From Elysia crispata (lineage: Eukaryota > Mollusca > Gastropoda > Plakobranchidae), in contig JAWDGP010000875.1 in the NCBI GenBank assembly GCA_033675545.1, forward strand, positions 314,501 through 378,500: a stretch of 64,000 nucleotides of DNA, written 5' to 3'. Of the stretch, positions 1 through 64,000 are shown in pieces; position 1 is the stretch's first letter; each line of letters starts with the position of its first letter. Made by a program: the position numbers and the translations under genes. The notes beneath the pieces were generated by a model that worked only from the letters and a program-made list of their open reading frames with translations, made no database searches and was not told where the DNA came from.

Positions 1-845
1 GAACATGTGAACATATTCTTATAAAATTTATATGTACACCTGTTCAGCTCATTTTTCTACCTGCATAAAAATCAAGTTTTAAAGCACTCAGGCTTAAAAC
101 AATTTGATTTTCATTGTTTTAGTAAATAAGGCATCTCTAAAATTATATTTGAAGTTACATTGAATTGATTAACGCTTGTTCTGATAGGGTGACCTCTGTG
201 CATGAGTCATGACCTAATAACCTCTATCAGGCTCTTGCTGAACTAAGTGATACGCTAGCAAACAATTGTGTTGTAATAATCTAGATCAAGGGGTAAAGTG
301 TCAATGCAAAATTTTTTGTGGTCAAGAATATAATGCAGAAAAGCTTGCAACAAATTATTCCAGTTGGTAGTGGCCAAGGATGTGATATGTGCCTTTATTT
401 CAAAGTCCCATCTGACTGAGGTCCTAATTCTATGCCAATGATCTGCTTAACACACAAGGAATATGAGTGAGTAATGTCAAAGACTGAATAAGCTCTAAGA
501 TAATGGGAGGCTCCTCTTTGACAATAAGTTATGAGTAGAATTCATAATATGATGGATGAAGTGGCCCAGGGTATAATACTAATATAGTGGAAAGCAGCTG
601 TAGTAGCAGGAGAAGTAATCAGTCAGAAGCGAAATGGTGGCCTTGGAGTAGAGGTGCAGTAGGATAGCTCCTTCCATGGACAACAATACTAGTTTGGCTA
701 GATCAACTCGTCTTCTGACATCCAGAGGTGAGATAGGTTACCAAAATATTTTTCACAGTGACGGAAGAATATGTAAAATATTAATTTTTAAAAGCAGTTA
801 ACGATGAATTCTACACTGTCTTAACTCAATGAAATCATAATTCAT

Positions 846-907
846 AGCTATGCAGCCTGCATAGCTCAGACTTGCTCAAACCACAGAGCTACGCAGTGTG
901 CGTAGCT
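846..907. repeat. Two hairpins with matching stems
   Basis: 846-866 is AGCTATGCA, loop GCC, then its exact reverse complement. 887-907 is AGCTACGCA, loop GTG, then its exact reverse complement. Both have perfect 9-bp stems and 3-nt loops, and they differ by one paired T-A to C-G change. The function is unknown; it could be part of a transposon or a transcribed structure. Confidence 0.75.
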
Positions 908-1230
908 TTTAAGTTGAACCGTTTCTAACAAGATAAATCATTTTATGCTTGTTCATCCTTTTTTTATTTGGTGATTCCTTTTGGTAGAGAGTTCTATCAG
1001 TCCAATATTGTAAACGTTCGAGGTTATTTCAACAAATACAGTCCATGGTTTGTTGTTTCAAAGAAGGATAAATAAAAATCTCCCATTGGAACCCACACCT
1101 CCTAACTCTAGATCTAATGTCAATTATAGATTTTTCACACGCTTGACTGCTGAAGAAGTTATAGAATCTAGATTTGTTTCAATCTTTGAAAGATGAAAAA
1201 ACGAGATTGATGTGGACCATGAAAGTGATC

Positions 1231-1260
1231 AATCTAGATCTAGATCCAGATCTATATCTA
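1231..1260. repeat. TAGATC-rich island
   Basis: Short palindromic TCTAGATC units repeated imperfectly. The same motif recurs at 1587-1610, 2331-2350, 15811-15841 and 18983-18998. It is a low-complexity sequence without coding potential. Confidence 0.7.
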
Positions 1261-2264
1261 TCTTGATCGATCTATCTCTGACTCTGATTCTGAGGATGAG
1301 TGGGCGTTACCCCTATCAAGATCTGAACCTACAAAGAGATGATACGACTTATGAAACATTGAAATTTTGAATGGGATAGTTTTTTATTCTCTGTTCAATT
1401 ACCTTTACTTTGATATATAACACTATGCATTTTCTATTATGAATGTTTCATAAATCGGCAGTTACAGCAACCCCCATGAAAAATCTCTATAGAAGCCTAA
1501 ATTGATTCTGATTGGAAGCCAAATTTATTCTTTTGTCAATGAGTTAAGAGTGATAAGGTGCATGCATGCATTTCATAGATTTCACTTAGATCTAGATCTA
1601 GAGATCTAGTAAATTGCTAAGAAATTTTAGATGGAAAGGTGCCATATAGATCTAGATAGACAGAGAATGATATGTAAAGGTTTTTTGGAATGTGCATATA
1701 TTTAAAATTCATCTCGATTTCAACTAGATTCTGAACCGAATTCAAATAAAAATTATTTTACCAAGATCTTCTTGGCTAATCTAGACCAACTGCAATGGTC
1801 AGTTTGTTTTGGTCGGCTTTAGCAGTAAGAAATTTTATTGAAGCTAATATACGCCCTACACTCAGATTTAGTAGGTTTCCGGAAACGCCCCCTTATTTTA
1901 CCCACAATTCCGCCAGAATTATCCGGCCTGTTCTCTCGCCTACAAATAATATCATAATAATAATTTTCATTGATTCTTTCTGCATTCGTGTAAAGCTTTC
2001 AATTATTTATGGCGATATAAAGATCAGATACCTACATATTTTTTTCTTGAATGATGTATTTCTTACTATAAGATGTCAACTTAATAACAGTGAAATGTTT
2101 TACTCACCCACCAGCCTTGTTCTGTGAACATGCAAGATTTCAAGTCTAGATCAAAGTATTTTCAGGTAACGTTACTGCATGTATACACTACACCTATAGA
2201 TCTATCAAGATTATAAATTATATTTTATGATTTTATAATTATACTTTCTCCATTTCAGATGCTT

Positions 2265-2266
<2 letters not shown>

Positions 2267-2307
<41 letters not shown>
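2267..2307. repeat. (AT)n microsatellite
   Basis: Uninterrupted AT dinucleotide run of about 41 bases in the upstream region. Confidence 0.95.
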
Positions 2308-2310
<3 letters not shown>

Positions 2311-4010
2311 TTGCTTCAAAATTTAAGTAAGATCTAGATCTAGATCTATATATAGCCTATATAAATAATAAAGCAAATTTATGAAAAATAAAAAGAGAAA
2401 AAAACAGTAAATGATACTAAATCTATGGGGAAATGATAACAAGTCTACATGGATCATGCAAGACTTTCCCTGAGCCACGAAAGTTTCAGATGACTTTCTT
2501 GTAAAGAAGAGAGGTTTCAAAAATATGACAACCACTGTCACCTAGTCTGACTCTGATTGCAACAAACAGGTAATTAAAATTAACAAATCAATTAGTGGCA
2601 TACATGTAATGTGTATTCACCAATCAATCATCATCTTATTTCTAATGCAGCAGAAAAGTTGGATTCCTGTAAATGTCTAGGTCTAGATCCATTATAAGAG
2701 ATATTGCAATGCTCAACAAGCTTTGACTTTCACCACTCTACACAGTAGCTATTGGGCAATGAATTATAGATCGATTTATACCAATCATGACAATGGTATG
2801 ACACGTGACATAGATCTATTTGTAAAATTGCAGATATCAGACCACCTCACGTCGGGCTTCACAATTTGTTTCTCGACGAAATCGAAACTGGTAGTTTAAT
2901 GGGATTTTAGAGCAACACAAAAATGCTTATATCTTGAAAAGTATTTTTTGCGACAAATAAAACCTTCATATTCATATTCAGCACATCAAATATTCATTAA
3001 GAAAAATACACTTTTAAAGCCTTGGGTGAGTTTGGCAGATATCTGCAACAATACTGATCTATCTAGATCCAAACACCACAGATTAGTATCAAAGTCTAGA
3101 ACTAGATATAGATTGAATAATTTCCTGAAGGATAGGGTTGATTGTTACTGATAAGGTGGTTCTGTGTGTGTGTGTAGGGGATGGGGGGGGAGGTGAGACA
3201 GATAATTTTAGGGATCAGAACTTTCTGTTTATTTACGAAATTTTGTAAATTTTGATCAATCAGTAATGACTTAAGTTGATCCTCCATAAATCTTGTACCT
3301 GTGCCTTACAGAAATTTGTATGTATACAGTTAAAACTCTTTTGCCGAACATGTTTAAGATTTTATTGAAAACTGGAAAGATAATTCTACATTGCTTATGA
3401 GATCTTTTTTGTCATTAAGAGAGGGAGGAGGATGGTTCTGGGCCTAGGACATCATACAGATGCCAGGGTCCAGGCCATGGTTAGTACATGTACCATCTTT
3501 GGTTTTGTTCTAGGCAGTGGATGTAAATTTATTTTTGAACCATCATGTATGCTTGCCCGAGGGTCCTATTGCCTGCTGTTGAATCAACCTGAGGCTGATT
3601 GATTAATATGTTTGTGGTGGAGAGCTGATGATGATTGTGCTCAGCAGAGCTCCGTGTAGATTCCAATTTCTATGAGATTAAAAAAAAATGAAACTGAAAC
3701 TAACAAGTAAATAGATTTTAAGACGTATTGAAGATGGGAAAAAGGGCATCCATTGTGTTCAACTTCTACAGCTCGTCAGTCTGAGTCAATGGTGGGATTT
3801 TCTTTTGGCATCCAGTTGAGCTTTCTGCTCTTGAAACTAAAGCTAGTTAATGATCATATAAATAAATCTTACCCATCAGGCTCAGTTACAAAAATGTTCT
3901 TGTGTTGTGCTGATTGTATGAATTTCGAGCAATCTGTGGTCTTGTGTTGTGTTGATTGTCTGAATTTCAAGCAATCTATTTTAAAGTAAATATACCTTAG
4001 GCTGTCTGTC

Positions 4011-4460
4011 TCAAATGCCCTGTCTGGAACAGACATCGGCGATCATGATTCTCCACCTGTCCCTATCTTCCGTCATCTGCAGTAAGGCTATGTTGTCTTT
4101 GTTGCTTCCTGTCACAAAAGAGCTCAAGCTATCAAGAAATGTAATCCTTTGTCTACCTCTGCTTCTTGTACCTTCTATCTTGCCTGTAAGAGATAAAAAT
4201 TTCAGTCCCTTATGGCGACATATGTGGCCTAAAAATTTCAGTTGCCTTTTCCTTATTGTTTTTATGAGGGATCTCTCTTGGTTCATTTCTTCTAATATCG
4301 ATTCGTTTGTCCTCTTTTCTTTCCATGATATTCTTAACATTCTCCTGTAGAACCACATTTCCGCTGCCTCTAAATTTTTCTTGTTTTCTGCAGTTATTGT
4401 CCAAGTTTCACATCCATATAAAAGTATAGACCACACATATGTTTTCAAAACCTTCAATTT
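4011..4460 (-). mobile_element. RTE-clade LINE, C-terminal ORF fragment
   Basis: Antisense open stretch of 148 codons corresponding to the region after the reverse transcriptase of RTE/BovB-like elements. Recognisable blocks are LLYGCETWTI, EAAEMWFYRRMLRISW, NESIL and a terminal DRDRWRIMI. It lacks endonuclease and RT palm, so it is a 5'-truncated dead copy. It is the least damaged of the RTE fragments in this window. Family assignment rests on remembered BovB-type C-termini. Confidence 0.85.
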
Positions 4461-5394
4461 GGTTGAAAATGATATATTTCTATTTTTTATATATCTATAT
4501 TTATATTTAACCTTAGGCTGTACCTGAGAATAAATTTGATCCTCAAAAATAGTGGTAACACTAAAAACAGTCCTCTCTTTTCCTTTTTCTTAGCGATGGA
4601 TATTGACCATATGTAGTGGCATCCAGCAGACTCTTCATTATAAGTTTCTTTATTGCCTGTCACTGTTTTCTGGTGTTCAGGATACCTTTAAGTTCCTTTC
4701 TTTTTAATGCATTTAGGCTCTTTCCCTTCTTTATAGTAAAGCTATGAATGCTCAAAGTTGTATGTTATAAAGTTATATAGGTCCACTGGTTTTGTTGTTT
4801 ATTTTTTTATAGCAAATTGGATGGAATATATTCTCTCTTCGGTAATTCCAAGATGTAAACTTAAATTACATGTTTATTAGACTACCTTACACCATTTTGA
4901 ATGAGGGATAGTTATGTTTTTAATACTTTCAGTTTATCCTTAAAAGGTACTGTGAAAGTGTTTGACTTGTTCTCGTGGTAGGAAATATGGACAATTTTTT
5001 TTTTAGCCATGACTACGAAAATTTAAGGTGAATGATCTTTTTAATTTAGATTTAAGTCATGTGAGTTATTCAGTTAAGTGCAAGAGAATGATTTGGATTT
5101 CTGTTTTCATGATAAATTATATTTTAGCCTTAAATAGATAGCAGTTCTCATCCCTCAATGAAGGGGTAAAAAGAGAGTAAAGCGTAATTGCAGATGTCTC
5201 CCAAAGTATTGAAAAGTTTATCAGTTCTTTTCCCTTTTTTCATAGAGGTTAATACCATCCTTGATGTCCCTTCAAAGAGTGAAAACTAGAAGCCATTTAT
5301 TGCATGTCAGGCACCTTATTCCATTCATTTATATGTAACTTAGGAGGCACTTGTGGGTAAGGGTCTTAGTCCATGTTCTTTTTTTCTTTCCCAG

Positions 5395-5417
5395 TTGATG
5401 ACTACTCTTTGAGAGCT

Positions 5418-5433
<16 letters not shown>
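5395..5433 (+). CDS. ITSN1: Intersectin exon 1 (start codon)
   Basis: The exon follows TTTCTTTCCCAG and ends at GTAAGT. ATG at 5418 opens MAGAQ and joins in frame to EH1. The frame stays open back to the acceptor, so an upstream in-frame start in another exon cannot be excluded. An out-of-frame ATG at 5398 stops after four codons. The following intron (301 bp) shows nothing. Confidence 0.82.
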
Positions 5434-63644
<58,211 letters not shown>

Positions 63645-64000
63645 GTAAAAATGCGCCTATAAAACAAGGATAATTTAAAGTTATTATACTTACTGCAACT
63701 AGAATAGATCCTGAGTCCGCAGATCCACTTTTTTCAATTTTAAAATGACTTTATTGATTTAATAGTATGATTTATCTTTTGGTTTAGCCATAAATTTTAG
63801 TTTTAGTTTAAGATGTACATTGTAAAAACAATACCATCAAAAATTTCAATATTTTATGTGAATCTGATTTTTATTTGGCAAAAAGTGGTTTTCTTTTTAT
63901 TAAAGATTGGCACAGTTTACTTTTTATCAACCAGATATGTAGGAAGTTTGCGCTTTATTTTTGTTTTTTTATGGATACGGAAATATGAGAATTAGTTTTT

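Larger units (their letters stand above)
1..5394. other. Upstream non-coding region
   Basis: No coding exon recognised. It holds two near-identical hairpins (846-907), TAGATC islands (about 1231-1260, 1587-1610, 2331-2350), a TA tract (2267-2307) and an antisense RTE LINE fragment (4011-4460). Because the first coding exon is preceded by a pyrimidine tract and AG, one or more 5' UTR exons and the promoter probably lie here or further upstream. I could not place a TSS or TATA box convincingly. Confidence 0.6.

Noticed and set aside
4015-4350. 111-codon sense frame
   Set aside because: Opposite strand of the RTE LINE fragment.

Overview
This is a 64 kb, AT-rich animal genomic window holding most of one multi-exon gene on the + strand: intersectin, the endocytic scaffold and Cdc42 exchange factor (vertebrate ITSN1/ITSN2, fly Dap160). 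I place 45 coding exons between 5418 and 63644. All 44 constitutive exons join in frame with GT-AG borders and give about 2049 codons up to the last exon seen. The gene runs off the right edge inside the C2 domain. Domain order is EH1, EH2, coiled coil, SH3A, SH3B, SH3C, a 440-residue linker, SH3D, SH3E, DH, PH, C2. The organism is inferred to be a lophotrochozoan, probably a gastropod mollusc: invertebrate-style single intersectin, AT-rich introns, long GA/TC microsatellites, RTE-type and CR1/L2-type LINE remains, and recurrent TAGATC islands that I associate from memory with pulmonate snails. The species is not determined.

Layout. 1-5394: no coding sequence; TAGATC islands, a pair of near-identical hairpins, a TA tract and an antisense RTE LINE fragment. 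5395-13011: start exon and the two EH domains. 13537-24408: linker and coiled coil, with two TE-rich introns, a 61-bp minisatellite and another RTE fragment. 25122-29234: SH3A-C. 29605-30924: one 1320-nt exon for the linker. 33629-37103: SH3D and SH3E. 37104-47723: a 10.6 kb intron with two RTE fragments and, at 38537, a good candidate terminal exon for a short isoform lacking DH-PH-C2. 47724-57795: DH and PH, interrupted by a complete mariner element (49021-50403), an RTE reverse-transcriptase fragment and a CR1/L2 3' end. 60684-63644: C2, whose first exon is present as two alternative copies.

How the parts work together: the EH domains bind NPF proteins of clathrin coats, the linker carries clustered DPF motifs suited to AP-2, the SH3 domains recruit dynamin, synaptojanin and WASP-family partners, and DH-PH-C2 activates Cdc42 at membranes. 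The most notable observations are the paired C2 exons, which differ at a predicted Ca2+-ligand aspartate; the single-exon DPF-rich linker; and the candidate short-isoform exon, which would place a TGA exactly at the splice junction. No other protein-coding host gene, rRNA, tRNA or CRISPR array was recognised.
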